64,000 nucleotides of DNA from an uncultured Desulfobacter sp. (GCF_963677125.1 NZ_OY781882.1:1124501-1188500), one strand, 5' to 3'. Shown: positions 9,337-17,459, numbered from the stretch's first letter. Notes: generated by a model not told the origin, from the letters alone. Made by a program: numbers and translations.

Positions 9337-9947
9337 GTATTCTCCTCTATGAACGCATATAGGCTTTTCTTTAGCCAGATAAACATTTCATCATCGAACA
9401 GGATGAACAGATGACCGGTGATCTGCTCCTTCTCGAACTCCAGGAGGGTGGAAATAATAAGCACCTTACTATAGCCAACTTTTTCCTGGGCTATAAGTAG
9501 CCGGTTATTTAATTCGATGCTGGGCGGTAAAAACGAGACGACCGAATCTAAAAGCTCGGCCAGTTTACCAATACAAGAAACTCCCAGTATATTGGCAATT
9601 TCCATGATACTCTGCCGGGTTTCTGTATCATCTTCTTTCTGGTCTGTGCATACTCCTTCCAGCAGACAAATTATGTTTTGCATATTATAAGCACTTTGCT
9701 GGTCTATGACAAAAAGGATTTCTCCTTCAAAAGCACCCTTAAACATCTGTGTGGTAATGTATAGGTTTGCTTCATTATCGATTTTACCGAGGACTACATA
9801 TTCGACATCTCCAACAGAAACGATCTGAATTCCGGGAACCTTCAATCGGGCAAAGCTTTCAAATAGATCTGCAATTGCCGCCGTGGCGGAACCATATGAA
9901 ATATTGATCAATTCTGCCAATGCTTCTTTAATTTCGCTGTCAATCAT
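9333..9947 (-). CDS. CheC-family CheY-P phosphatase-like protein
   Basis: I start this gene at 9947, because an AAGGA ribosome site stands about ten bases before that ATG. The longer frame to 9977 would overlap the receiver gene by 17 bases. The resulting 204-residue protein carries both CheC phosphatase signatures of the ExxN type: one in the first helix (AELIN) and one in the second half (MEIAN). Proteins with two such motifs are CheC-like rather than CheX-like and remove phosphate from CheY-type receivers. It stands immediately downstream of a stand-alone receiver, its probable substrate, and four bases into a GGEEF gene. No CheD is adjacent. Role in chemotaxis versus a private cyclic di-GMP switch cannot be decided from sequence. 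Confidence 0.85.
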   Translation of the reverse strand: MIDSEIKEALAELINISYGSATAAIADLFESFARLKVPGIQIVSVGDVEYVVLGKIDNEANLYITTQMFKGAFEGEILFVIDQQSAYNMQNIICLLEGVCTDQKEDDTETRQSIMEIANILGVSCIGKLAELLDSVVSFLPPSIELNNRLLIAQEKVGYSKVLIISTLLEFEKEQITGHLFILFDDEMFIWLKKSLYAFIEENT

Positions 9948-9960
9948 TTTCAGAAATCCT

Positions 9961-10320
9961 TCATTGAATAGTAGCAAGGATTTGTACTATACGGCTTTCA
10001 TCTATGGGTTTTTTTTCAATGCCCTTTGCGCCTAGAGCTATAATCCGTTCCCTGGCTTTAGCCTGGATATCGGCTGTGACAACATAGACTTGAGCATCCG
10101 GATCATAGGCGCGGATAATTTCAAGGGCTTTAAAACCATCCATTTCTGGCATGGTCAAATCTAGAAAAGTAATATCGGGTTTGATCTCCTTGTACAATTC
10201 CACAGCTTCCCGACCGTTCGTTCCCAGGAAAATTTTTGAACTGTTTTTCACATTGTCAGGGATGCGTTTTATAATCATAGCTCGTGATAATTTAGTATCA
10301 TCAACAATCAAAATTTTCAT
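9961..10320 (-). CDS. Stand-alone CheY-like receiver protein
   Basis: This is a single 119-residue receiver domain with the acidic pair VDD at residues 6-8, the phospho-acceptor Asp near 54 in TFLDLTMPEMDG, a switch Thr in VVTAD, and the conserved Lys-Pro in KKPID near 103. There is no output domain, so it must act by protein contact, as CheY does. It is the first gene of an operon with a CheC phosphatase and a PAS-GGEEF cyclase. The likely logic is that an unlinked kinase phosphorylates it, CheC dephosphorylates it, and it regulates either the motor or the cyclase. The upstream gap, 10321-10688, holds no gene; a short TTGGCA/TGCCAA inverted repeat lies at 10519-10540. Confidence 0.9.
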   Translation of the reverse strand: MKILIVDDTKLSRAMIIKRIPDNVKNSSKIFLGTNGREAVELYKEIKPDITFLDLTMPEMDGFKALEIIRAYDPDAQVYVVTADIQAKARERIIALGAKGIEKKPIDESRIVQILATIQ

Positions 10321-10688
10321 AGTTTTTCTCCAATGCCTGTCAGCGATGATCTGAATATGTCATAGAATAAAATCATCGGAGTGAAACTGTTGCATCTTCT
10401 TCGTGAAAATAATCATTTAAAACTATGTTCACCATCATTCTTGAAGGTTAATTCCCCAATATGCGTGAAACATGAGACTTGGAAATGCACAGTTTGAACC
10501 CGTCGGATTTTATTCATTTTGGCACTAACACCAATGCCAATTCGAATTTTATTAGGTATAGCACAATTTCCATATTTTTATCCAAAGAAAAGAGCATGAA
10601 ATGGTTGAAATAAAACCATTAAGAAAAACGAAAACGAGCAATGATGGACAAATTGTAGGGGGGAGATTTACTAAATTTAAATTTCCAT

Positions 10689-11343
10689 GTGTAAAAATCC
10701 TGACCCAAAGGGCCAGGCTTTGGGTTGCCCCTATAAGGGGCTTAGTTTGCCTTGCCCCCTCAGGGGGCAAGGATGGTTATCCCCACAGTTTTAATTAGTT
10801 ATTAAAGAGATCCATCTGTTCAGCTCTTTTCTCTTTTTGTTCCTGATACTTCACATATTTTCGAATCATATCAAAGTCCAAACCGACCGTGTCTACGCAG
10901 TATCCCCGCGCCCAAAATTTGTTACCCCAATAGGGTTTGTTCTTCAAATGTCGAAATTTGTTAAACACCCTTATTCTTCCTTTAATTGTTCCTACATAAT
11001 CGGAAATCTTGACCTTTGGTGGAATCATCACCAATAGATGGACATGATCAACCTGAACGTTCAGCTCAACAATTTTGCAACCCATTCGGTCTGAAAATGA
11101 CCTTATACAACGGTTCACCTCTCCAGCAATTTTGCCACCCAATACCCTGTACCGGTATTTAGGTACCCAGACAATATGATAGTGGCAATGCCATAAGCTA
11201 TGTGATAGCTTTTGAAATCGGCTCATTTGTTACTCCTTGATCTTCAGTTGTGGGGACAACTTGATCATTGAGTAGCATTGAGTCGTACAACCGGCAAAGC
11301 CTCTGTACTCTGACCTGGCCCCGAGGGCCAGGATTTCTACGCC
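10689..11343 (-). mobile_element. IS200/IS605-family insertion sequence (tnpA only)
   Basis: The element consists of one Y1 transposase gene flanked by subterminal hairpins and has no tnpB. The end upstream of tnpA carries the 19-base palindrome CCTGGCCCCGAGGGCCAGG (11314-11332). The other end carries a related imperfect palindrome, CCTGACCCAAAGGGCCAGG (10699-10717), plus two further hairpins at 10727-10741 and 10750-10772. Outside the outer palindromes both ends read GTAaAAATCC or GTAgAAATCC, which sets the approximate limits. The exact cleavage sites are not determined. It sits a few bases beyond the terminator of the chemoreceptor gene. Confidence 0.75.
10795..11226 (-). CDS. tnpA: IS200/IS605-family Y1 transposase
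   Basis: This 143-residue HUH transposase has the metal-binding His pair in VDHVHLLV (about residues 60-67) and the candidate catalytic Tyr in the C-terminal helix (RKYVKYQEQ, about 124-132). The start of the protein, HCHYHIVWVPKYRYRVL, is typical of the family. Its length is normal for an intact protein. An AAGGAG ribosome site precedes the ATG, and a small hairpin (AGTTGT/ACAACT, 11246-11261) lies just upstream of it, as is common in IS200 leaders that limit expression. The enzyme moves single-stranded element DNA by peel-and-paste through its hairpin ends. Confidence 0.92.
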   Translation of the reverse strand: MSRFQKLSHSLWHCHYHIVWVPKYRYRVLGGKIAGEVNRCIRSFSDRMGCKIVELNVQVDHVHLLVMIPPKVKISDYVGTIKGRIRVFNKFRHLKNKPYWGNKFWARGYCVDTVGLDFDMIRKYVKYQEQKEKRAEQMDLFNN

Positions 11344-11345
11344 GG

Positions 11346-11387
11346 ATTAAAAGCACCCTGCCAGGTGAGAATGCCCGGCAGGGGTGT
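11346..11387 (-). terminator. Terminator of the chemoreceptor gene
   Basis: On the minus strand a CACCCCTGCC/GGCAGGGTG stem with a loop of about ten bases is followed by CTTTTAAT. It lies 10 bases after the stop of the chemoreceptor gene and next to the edge of the IS200-type element. Confidence 0.6.
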
Positions 11388-11397
11388 GCACTGATTG

Positions 11398-13395
11398 CTA
11401 TATTTTGAACCGGCTGAGCATTGCGTTAAGACTTTCCGCCAGCTTGGATAATTCCAAGGCACTTTCATTTATGTTATTGGTGCTGTTCATGACTTCATTT
11501 GCAGCCTGACTGACCTGGTGAACATCCTGTGTCACCTCTGCAGCTACAGTGGAAGCCTGGCCGACATTTTCATTAACCTCCTGAACACCCGAGGCCGCTT
11601 GGTTGACATTAGTTGAAATTTCCTGTGTTGTGGCAGATTGTTCTTCAATGGCGGTGGCAACTGAAGAGACAATCGAATTAATATTGTCTATAATCTCAAC
11701 AATTTCTTTTATTGCATTAACAGATTCTGTGGTTGTTGACTGTACTTCTCTTATTTTTAACCCAATTTCGTCGGTGGCTTGGGCGGTCTGCTTTGCAAGT
11801 TCTTTTATTTCAGCAGCTACGACCGCAAATCCCTTGCCGGCATCGCCTGCTCTTGCAGCCTCAATAGTTGCATTTAGTGCAAGGAGATTCGTCTGCTCGG
11901 AAATATCGGCAATGGCTTCAGTCACCTTGCTTATCTCAGTAGCCGCCTTGCCTAAATCATCCACTTTCCTGGAAATATGTTCGGCCTTTGCAACAGCCTC
12001 GGTGGTTGTTTGGCTTCCCGTGGCGGTATTTGATGATATTTCATTAATTGTTGCAGACATCTCTTCTGCTGCGGCCACAATCATTTGCAGATTTGTACTT
12101 GTCTGTTCTGTGGCGGCAGCCACACTGTTCATCGTCGTCGTCATCTCTTCTGCTGCTGCGGATACATTGTCGGCCTTCTGAGAAGACTGCTCGGCACCTG
12201 CTGCCATTTGCTGCGACACAGCGGCCAACTCCGTGGAAGACGATGTCAATGTCTGAACTCCCTGAGAAATATCATTAAAAATGATTTTTAAATTGTCTGT
12301 CATTTTCTTCATGCTAGCATAAACGCCATAGAGCTGTTTTTCGTTGGTTTTGAATTCATGAGTGAGATCTCCAGCTGCAATCAAATCGGCAATCTTCGAT
12401 ATAACTGAAGGTTCTCCACCAAGCTGCCTTATGATACCTCGGGTAATCAATAAGGCAAAAACGGCGCCAATGAGAATGGCTATGATAGTCGCCATGATAC
12501 TTACCATGTTAGAAATGCTTATTACATTGAGCATTTTACTCTTCTGACTGGCGCGGGCATCACGGCAAACATTATCGGCCTTCCGAGCCGAATCTAACAT
12601 TTCATTCGTAAATTCAAGTTGTTGCATTACGAGATCGGTGAATTTTTGAAATGCATTTTGATAATCGGTGAGATTCCTGGCAACTGAATCAAGCTGGTTA
12701 AGATTTTGCCGGTCATGGAACTGTGTTTTTAGTTGATTGATCTCTTCAATAATCCTGGTCTGATAATCATTATTTTCCTTAATATACCTATTCTCATTGG
12801 AAATAATGAACTCTTTTTCAGTCCTTCGGGCGTTCAAAAGTAGTTTGACCATCCTGTTGGCAGCGTCCGCTTTTGATATTTTATCCTGAATGGCGGCTCT
12901 GTCAGTGGAACCGTCTTCCAACAGTTGGTGCAGTTGTTGCTTTTGTCCGGAGCGTAACACTTCTGTAATCTGACGAACATTACCTGCTGTCTCTCGCATT
13001 TTTTTTAGTTGGCTGTTCTTAGACTTCTCAAGTTGGGTATATTTACCAAAAGCGTTGTTATAGTCTTTGATCGCCGAGATCGCTTGCTCCATCTGGTCTT
13101 TGTTTTCTGGATCTTTAAAGGTTTCCTTGGTCGATTCGGCCTGGTCAAGCAATTTCTTAATCTTGTCAGCGTGGGTTGTAATGTACTGTTCATCCTTACG
13201 AATGATGAAGTTCTTTTCCGCCTGGCGGGTTTCGAGAATGAAGCGGACCATCCGATTTACATTATCCGCCTTTGTCACTCGGTCCGTAACGCTGCTAAGA
13301 CCTTGATACCCGATAACCGCCACAAGAAGTGTCAGTAGCAGGACAAGGCCAAATCCAAATGTCATTTTTTGTGCAATGGTCATGCGTTTAAACAT
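11398..13395 (-). CDS. Methyl-accepting chemotaxis protein with a helical bimodular (HBM-like) sensor
   Basis: The protein has 665 residues. The first membrane helix is at about 10-30. A long all-helical periplasmic sensor contains two related blocks, RFILETRQAEKNFIIRKDEQY and KLLLNARRTEKEFIISNENRY, which is the repeat expected of an HBM sensor. The second membrane helix is at about 300-325. HAMP and a cytoplasmic signalling rod follow. The conserved hairpin tip, EQTNLLALNATIEAARAGDAGKGFAVVA, is near residues 490-520. There is no C-terminal CheR-tether pentapeptide. A GGAGAGA ribosome site supports the start. HBM sensors are known to bind organic acids in some species; the ligand here is unknown. 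It is monocistronic, with its own terminator. Confidence 0.93.
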   Translation of the reverse strand: MFKRMTIAQKMTFGFGLVLLLTLLVAVIGYQGLSSVTDRVTKADNVNRMVRFILETRQAEKNFIIRKDEQYITTHADKIKKLLDQAESTKETFKDPENKDQMEQAISAIKDYNNAFGKYTQLEKSKNSQLKKMRETAGNVRQITEVLRSGQKQQLHQLLEDGSTDRAAIQDKISKADAANRMVKLLLNARRTEKEFIISNENRYIKENNDYQTRIIEEINQLKTQFHDRQNLNQLDSVARNLTDYQNAFQKFTDLVMQQLEFTNEMLDSARKADNVCRDARASQKSKMLNVISISNMVSIMATIIAILIGAVFALLITRGIIRQLGGEPSVISKIADLIAAGDLTHEFKTNEKQLYGVYASMKKMTDNLKIIFNDISQGVQTLTSSSTELAAVSQQMAAGAEQSSQKADNVSAAAEEMTTTMNSVAAATEQTSTNLQMIVAAAEEMSATINEISSNTATGSQTTTEAVAKAEHISRKVDDLGKAATEISKVTEAIADISEQTNLLALNATIEAARAGDAGKGFAVVAAEIKELAKQTAQATDEIGLKIREVQSTTTESVNAIKEIVEIIDNINSIVSSVATAIEEQSATTQEISTNVNQAASGVQEVNENVGQASTVAAEVTQDVHQVSQAANEVMNSTNNINESALELSKLAESLNAMLSRFKI

Positions 13396-13824
13396 TACTC
13401 TCTCCTTCGATGTTACTAAATTTTATTGTTACTGTGCCTCCTTTAAAAATATGCTCTGTCACCCAAAGAACTAATTTTATCCTTTGTAGAAAGACTGACC
13501 GATATAATTGCAAATTGCACCGTCTTTTTCCGAAACAAAAAATATTCTTATAAGAGCCAACACTTTTTCATAAATCGTAAATTTTTCGAGTCGCTTTGGT
13601 CACGACGAGAATCCATGACACAGCGATGGCAAAAGATCTGTCTTTTTCAATCAAGAAAGAGGCAAGAATGACAATATATTTCATACCCTCTATAATATCA
13701 ATATTTTTAAATTAATGGAGTTGAGAAGGGGATGAAAGTGATGATAATTATTCGTACGAAACCATACGAATTTTTGAAAATTTCAAAATTACGATCCTCG
13801 ATCGATATTCTGTTTTTAAAAAGA

Positions 13825-13868
13825 CGATGTCCCCTTTAATTGTTTTTCAACACCTAAAGGGGACATCG
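13825..13868. repeat. Perfect 14-bp inverted repeat at the left edge of the conjugative element
   Basis: The arm CGATGTCCCCTTTA (13825-13838) is mirrored by TAAAGGGGACATCG (13855-13868) around a 16-base loop. No T run follows on either strand, so it is not a standard terminator. AAGGGGACA strings are often seen in repeats linked to Y1 transposases, so a remnant of that kind is possible. It could equally be a recombination or protein-binding site. Confidence 0.5.
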
Positions 13869-13911
13869 CCTTGTAATCCCCTCAAAAAGCAAAAAAAAAT
13901 AGAAAAATAAA

Positions 13912-13934
13912 ACTGAGCATTTATGGTATCTATC
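13912..13934 (+). repeat. Truncated copy of the dispersed intergenic repeat
   Basis: ACTGAGCATTTATGGTAT is identical to the start of copy B2 at 5960 and is followed by a similar C-rich stretch. After about 25 bp the similarity stops. Confidence 0.4.
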
Positions 13935-14031
13935 CCCACCCAGGCCTATCTTAAAAAAGCATTCAATAGCAGAAGTATTGTGAGAGGGGAGAATTTCAAA
14001 TATCATTTCAGAACCGATGAAAACGATAAAT

Positions 14032-15351
14032 TTACATTCCATAATCTTCACCATAAAACCGTTGGAAATTTTTATTAAATTTTATCCAGTTGTAATTATG
14101 TTGTTTGTGTTCACGGATGTAAATTTTCCAAGCTTCTCTTTCTTTGGCGGATTTGAGTTTTTTCACCGGTTCAAATTTATACGGATTTTCAATTGTATAA
14201 CCGCCTTGAGACGATTCAAATTTTCCTAAAATTTTCAAATTACCGGGCTGTCCGGTGTTTCTTCGATTGCTCATATCTCCTTTTTTTGGGAGTTCAAGGA
14301 TAATGCCGTTTTTGACAATTCGCATTCCGGTTTTAGAAAAAGGGAGGCCTGAATTTTTTTTAGTCTTACCGCCTATATCCGTTAAGACATAACCTGCTCC
14401 ACGGGGTTTGACTTCAAGACCGATCCTGGCCAGTTCCTTATGGAAGTCTTGCCAGGTGTCAGAGTTAATTGCCGCCTGGGCAATAAACTCTTTTGATTCT
14501 AAAACAAAGGTCTCAAAGGATTTCAGCCCGGTTTTAGTTTCAAAATCTTTGGCTTTGGCGTTTTCCCGTTTGGGCTCCCGTTGAAAAAACTCTTTGACCT
14601 CATAATCCCCGACTGATTTTTCATAAGAACCAAACCGGTCCTGAAGTTTTTTCTTGGACAAATTTTTATCAAAATCGCTTAATTTTATATGATGACCGTC
14701 TTTTTGTTTGTGGCCGATTGCAGCAAGGATACAGCCATTCCCGCGCATTTGCACAGTTAAGCCGTAAAGGGCAAGTTCTTCGTGCAAAGACTGCCAATCC
14801 CGGGCATTATCAAAGGCGTGCTTAACATCTGATTGGCGCTGCTTCACGTACTCGCTAAATTGCTGCTCAACACCAACATCAACCTTGAGCTTATATTTTT
14901 CCTCCAGGAGCCGGCACGTTTTATCCCGTTTATAATAATCATAAAAAGGATCATGCCGGGTGTATCTTTCCTTGTGGATCATATTGTAAGCAACATGCAT
15001 GTGGGGATGGTCTGTGTTGATGTGTATTCCGCAGAGCCGTTGATGGTCTTCAAAGCCTAAAGCGGCCGCAAATTCTTTTTCAATGTCTTTAAAATCTTCC
15101 AGGGAAAGTTTTTCGAAATCTTCGGGATGAAAACTGACTACCATATGATAGGTTTTCTCTTTTTTGGTCCTGGTATTCATTGCCTGGGTGGCTTTAATCT
15201 CATCAATGGCCAGATCATAATCCTGCCCGGCATAACAGCCGGCTGTCCATTTAGCAAAAAGCTTTTCCCTTTCATGGCCAGCGCCTATATATGCCCCTAA
15301 ACGTTTTATGTTGTCGTTCTGGGGTTCGCACTGGATACGTTTTGATATCAT
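14032..15351 (-). CDS. traI: MOBP-type relaxase (TraI-like) with a duplicated middle module
   Basis: The protein has 439 residues. The N-terminal relaxase domain has a candidate nicking Tyr in RLGAYIGAG near residue 21 and the metal-binding three-His motif HINTDHPHMHVAYN near 110-123. It would cut oriT and lead the transferred strand. After the relaxase domain, the block WQSLHEELALYGL...RGNGCILAAIG (about 180-215) recurs as WQDFHKELARIGL...RGAGYVLTDIG (about 300-335), so a module has been duplicated. It is shorter than RP4 TraI (732 residues) and lacks that protein's long C-terminal extension. It is the last gene of the element and follows traJ, the same pairing as in IncP plasmids. Confidence 0.85.
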   Translation of the reverse strand: MISKRIQCEPQNDNIKRLGAYIGAGHEREKLFAKWTAGCYAGQDYDLAIDEIKATQAMNTRTKKEKTYHMVVSFHPEDFEKLSLEDFKDIEKEFAAALGFEDHQRLCGIHINTDHPHMHVAYNMIHKERYTRHDPFYDYYKRDKTCRLLEEKYKLKVDVGVEQQFSEYVKQRQSDVKHAFDNARDWQSLHEELALYGLTVQMRGNGCILAAIGHKQKDGHHIKLSDFDKNLSKKKLQDRFGSYEKSVGDYEVKEFFQREPKRENAKAKDFETKTGLKSFETFVLESKEFIAQAAINSDTWQDFHKELARIGLEVKPRGAGYVLTDIGGKTKKNSGLPFSKTGMRIVKNGIILELPKKGDMSNRRNTGQPGNLKILGKFESSQGGYTIENPYKFEPVKKLKSAKEREAWKIYIREHKQHNYNWIKFNKNFQRFYGEDYGM

Positions 15352-15433
15352 GGCATTAAACTGTGATGATGGTACTTATCCATCAAAAATGTTGGTGTTG
15401 CCTGAATATATGGAAGAAAACAGAGCTGTAATC

Positions 15434-15775
15434 TTATACCATATCCCGAATTTTAGAAATGACCGGCCTTAGCTGCCGCTGCCTGTCTTCAATGTCATGC
15501 AGCATCTTTCTTATTTCTGAAGGCGGCACATTTTTAAACCCCTGGGCAAGATAGTATTTAAACAGCCCTCCAAGCCTGCCAAGGTCAGCGTTCACTTTAA
15601 GCGCAGATAAAAAAGCTTCCTGGTCCAGCCTTGATTCTATCTTTTGGCCGGTTAAAATCCGGCGGATATATTCAGAGACAGAAAAGCCAGTCTGTTTGGC
15701 AAGAAGCTTGATTTGGCAGTATTCTTTTTCCGTCACATAAGATTTGAGGGTTATTTCCCGTTTATCTTTTTTCAT
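15434..15775 (-). CDS. traJ: TraJ/MobC-like relaxosome accessory protein
   Basis: The protein has 113 residues. Its N-terminus, REITLKSYVTEKEYCQIKLLAKQTGFSVSEYIRRIL with short gaps, fits a ribbon-helix-helix fold (strand at about 7-13, helices at about 15-28 and 32-42) as in TraJ of RP4 and MobC proteins. Such proteins bind an inverted repeat at oriT and recruit the relaxase. It lies just before the relaxase gene. An inverted repeat suited to such a protein lies immediately upstream of its start (15797-15841). Confidence 0.7.
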   Translation of the reverse strand: MKKDKREITLKSYVTEKEYCQIKLLAKQTGFSVSEYIRRILTGQKIESRLDQEAFLSALKVNADLGRLGGLFKYYLAQGFKNVPPSEIRKMLHDIEDRQRQLRPVISKIRDMV

Positions 15776-15796
15776 TGCTCCCCTGCGTTTTGTTAT

Positions 15797-15841
15797 ACCA
15801 TCAGGAATAACGGTTTTGCGGGCACCATTATCCCTGATGGT
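15797..15841. promoter_or_regulatory. Candidate TraJ-binding inverted repeat / oriT region
   Basis: ACCATCAGGAATAA (15797-15810) is mirrored by TTATCCCTGATGGT (15828-15841) with one mismatch and a 17-base spacer. It fills the only sizeable gap between trbM and traJ. In IncP plasmids oriT lies upstream of traJ and contains an inverted repeat bound by TraJ. I do not see an exact IncP nic core (ATCCTGC or ATCCTGT), so the nic position is unresolved. Confidence 0.4.
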
Positions 15842-15850
15842 GTTACCTGG

Positions 15851-16504
15851 TTAATTGGCCCATTCCCAATGGTTTTGTGATATTGCCTCAGCTATCTGGG
15901 CTTGTTCGTTTCTTGACTTGGCATAAATCACATAATATTCGTTGCCATCGTCATCTTGGACCTTTCGGCCTATATTGGAACCGATATAGACCGGTTGTGA
16001 TTGTGAATATTGTGAGTAGGCGGTGTATTGATTACTGTTCATGGCGGCATAATACTTTAAACAATATGCCGGTAATTCAGGATCAACTGCCATTACGGTA
16101 AACCCGGAAGAGTGGTTGGAAATAGAACTGAAATTGCGTCCCGTTGAAATGAGCACTTTGACAAGATTTTTATTTAACTGTTCAACAGTGCAGGCAGAAC
16201 AGTTGTAATCAACGAGGACGTTGATTAAGCTGGGCATTCCTTCTGCATTTGAATCAGGGCATTTTTTCAAAAAAGATTTCCGGGCGTCCCTGGTGTCGGA
16301 TAATTTCCTTTTTTTGATGCTGAAAAAATAATTTAAAGCAGGGTCGCATTCGTCCGGCCTGTCGCCCGAAGACAAGCATAAAATAGATTCACAAGCCAAT
16401 TTCTGTTCATTTGTTAATTCATCATCTGCCCATGACAGAGACGTTTCTCCTAAAAAAACTATCCAAAAAAGAAAAATCGTAATGGTTGCTGAAAACTTTT
16501 TCAT
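15851..16504 (-). CDS. trbM: TrbM-family conjugal transfer protein
   Basis: This 217-residue exported protein has a signal peptide (about residues 1-26, ending LSWADD). The TrbM block follows: LACESILCLSSGDRPDECDP (about 36-55), then KLSDTRDARKSFLKKCP. Several conserved Cys suggest disulfides in the periplasm. TrbM is found in IncP-type systems but is not a core component of the pilus channel; its exact role is not settled. The C-terminal half is rich in Gln, Ser and Tyr. Its start overlaps the stop of trbB by four bases. Confidence 0.8.
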   Translation of the reverse strand: MKKFSATITIFLFWIVFLGETSLSWADDELTNEQKLACESILCLSSGDRPDECDPALNYFFSIKKRKLSDTRDARKSFLKKCPDSNAEGMPSLINVLVDYNCSACTVEQLNKNLVKVLISTGRNFSSISNHSSGFTVMAVDPELPAYCLKYYAAMNSNQYTAYSQYSQSQPVYIGSNIGRKVQDDDGNEYYVIYAKSRNEQAQIAEAISQNHWEWAN

Positions 16505-17442
16505 TTTAAAATCCTTAATTTTTGTGTTTCCGATTGAAATCCATAATCGTTTCCTATTTCGGCGATATCCTCAATTTTACGGCCTTCTTTGGTCCGTTTG
16601 ATAAAAATCACCAGATCAACCGCCTCCTGGATTAAATCATCCATGGGATTCGGCACCACTTCGGCAATCAGCTGCTGCAGCCGGACCAGTCCCCCGGCAC
16701 ATGAATTGGCATGGACGGTGCACACGCCACCCGGGTGACCGGTATTCCACGCCTTTAACAGGTCAAGGGCTTCACCGCCTCTTACTTCACCCACAACGAT
16801 TCTGTCCGGCCGAAGCCTCATGGTGGCTTTGAGAAGATGCTGCATATTGGTGTTCCGGTTTGTACGCAGCATCACCTTATTTTTTGACAGGCACTGCAGT
16901 TCGCTGGTGTCTTCGATAATGACAAGCCGTTCATCGCTGGCAATATTTGCCAATTCTGCGAGAATCGCATTGGTCAGGGTGGTTTTACCGGAACCCGTTC
17001 CGCCCACCACCAGGATGTTTTTTTTGTTTGCAATGGCATCGCAGATAATTTGTTGCTGATTCGGTGACATGATCCCGGAATGGACGTAATTATCCAGGGT
17101 AAATATATTGATCGCCTTTTTGCGTATCGTGAACGTGGGATTAGCCACAACCGGAGGGAACAGCCCTTCAAACCGGCTGCCGTCCAGGGGCAGCTCGCCT
17201 TCAACAACGGGGGAGTCCTTTGTCACGACGGCGCCAAGCATGGACGCAACCTGGCTCAGTATTCCGGAGGCGGATGATGCAGGAATGGCGGACACTTCCA
17301 CCATTCCTTTGTCAAACGTATCGAGCCACAATTTGCCATCAGGGTTGAGCATGACTTCAATCACGTTATCATCATCCAGGGCCTGGGTAACAATGGGGCC
17401 TAAATTATGCTTTAAACTGTCCAAAACAACGCTCATTTTCAT
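16501..17442 (-). CDS. trbB: VirB11/TrbB-type secretion ATPase
   Basis: This 313-residue hexameric traffic ATPase has a Walker A motif, GGTGSGKTT, near residue 145. An Asp box (ERLVIIEDTSEL), Walker B (PDRIVVGEVRGGEALDLL) and His box (GHPGGVCTVHAN) follow. It powers pilus assembly and substrate passage at the inner membrane with VirB4 and VirD4. In RP4 and Ti plasmids trbB heads the trb operon next to trbC. Here it lies about 16 kb away from trbC, between traF and trbM, which is an unusual position. It seems intact. Confidence 0.92.
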   Translation of the reverse strand: MKMSVVLDSLKHNLGPIVTQALDDDNVIEVMLNPDGKLWLDTFDKGMVEVSAIPASSASGILSQVASMLGAVVTKDSPVVEGELPLDGSRFEGLFPPVVANPTFTIRKKAINIFTLDNYVHSGIMSPNQQQIICDAIANKKNILVVGGTGSGKTTLTNAILAELANIASDERLVIIEDTSELQCLSKNKVMLRTNRNTNMQHLLKATMRLRPDRIVVGEVRGGEALDLLKAWNTGHPGGVCTVHANSCAGGLVRLQQLIAEVVPNPMDDLIQEAVDLVIFIKRTKEGRKIEDIAEIGNDYGFQSETQKLRILK

Positions 17443-17459
17443 TCCTTTCCGATACTTTC

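Larger units (their letters stand above)
13396..14031. other. Intergenic junction between the chemoreceptor and the conjugative element
   Basis: This 636-bp stretch has no convincing gene. It contains the upstream region of the chemoreceptor, a 14-bp perfect inverted repeat (13825-13868), and the first part of the dispersed repeat at 13912-13934. The left boundary of the conjugative element must lie here or at the end of traI, but I could not find a direct repeat matching the right flank. Confidence 0.4.

Noticed and set aside
10601..10798. Plus-strand open frame of 65 codons beside tnpA
   Set aside because: It is made of the hairpin-rich end of the IS200-type element and has no ribosome site; it is a by-product of the palindromes.
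11603..12291. Long plus-strand frames opposite the chemoreceptor gene
   Set aside because: They are mirror frames of the Ala/Glu-rich signalling domain and have no coding features of their own.
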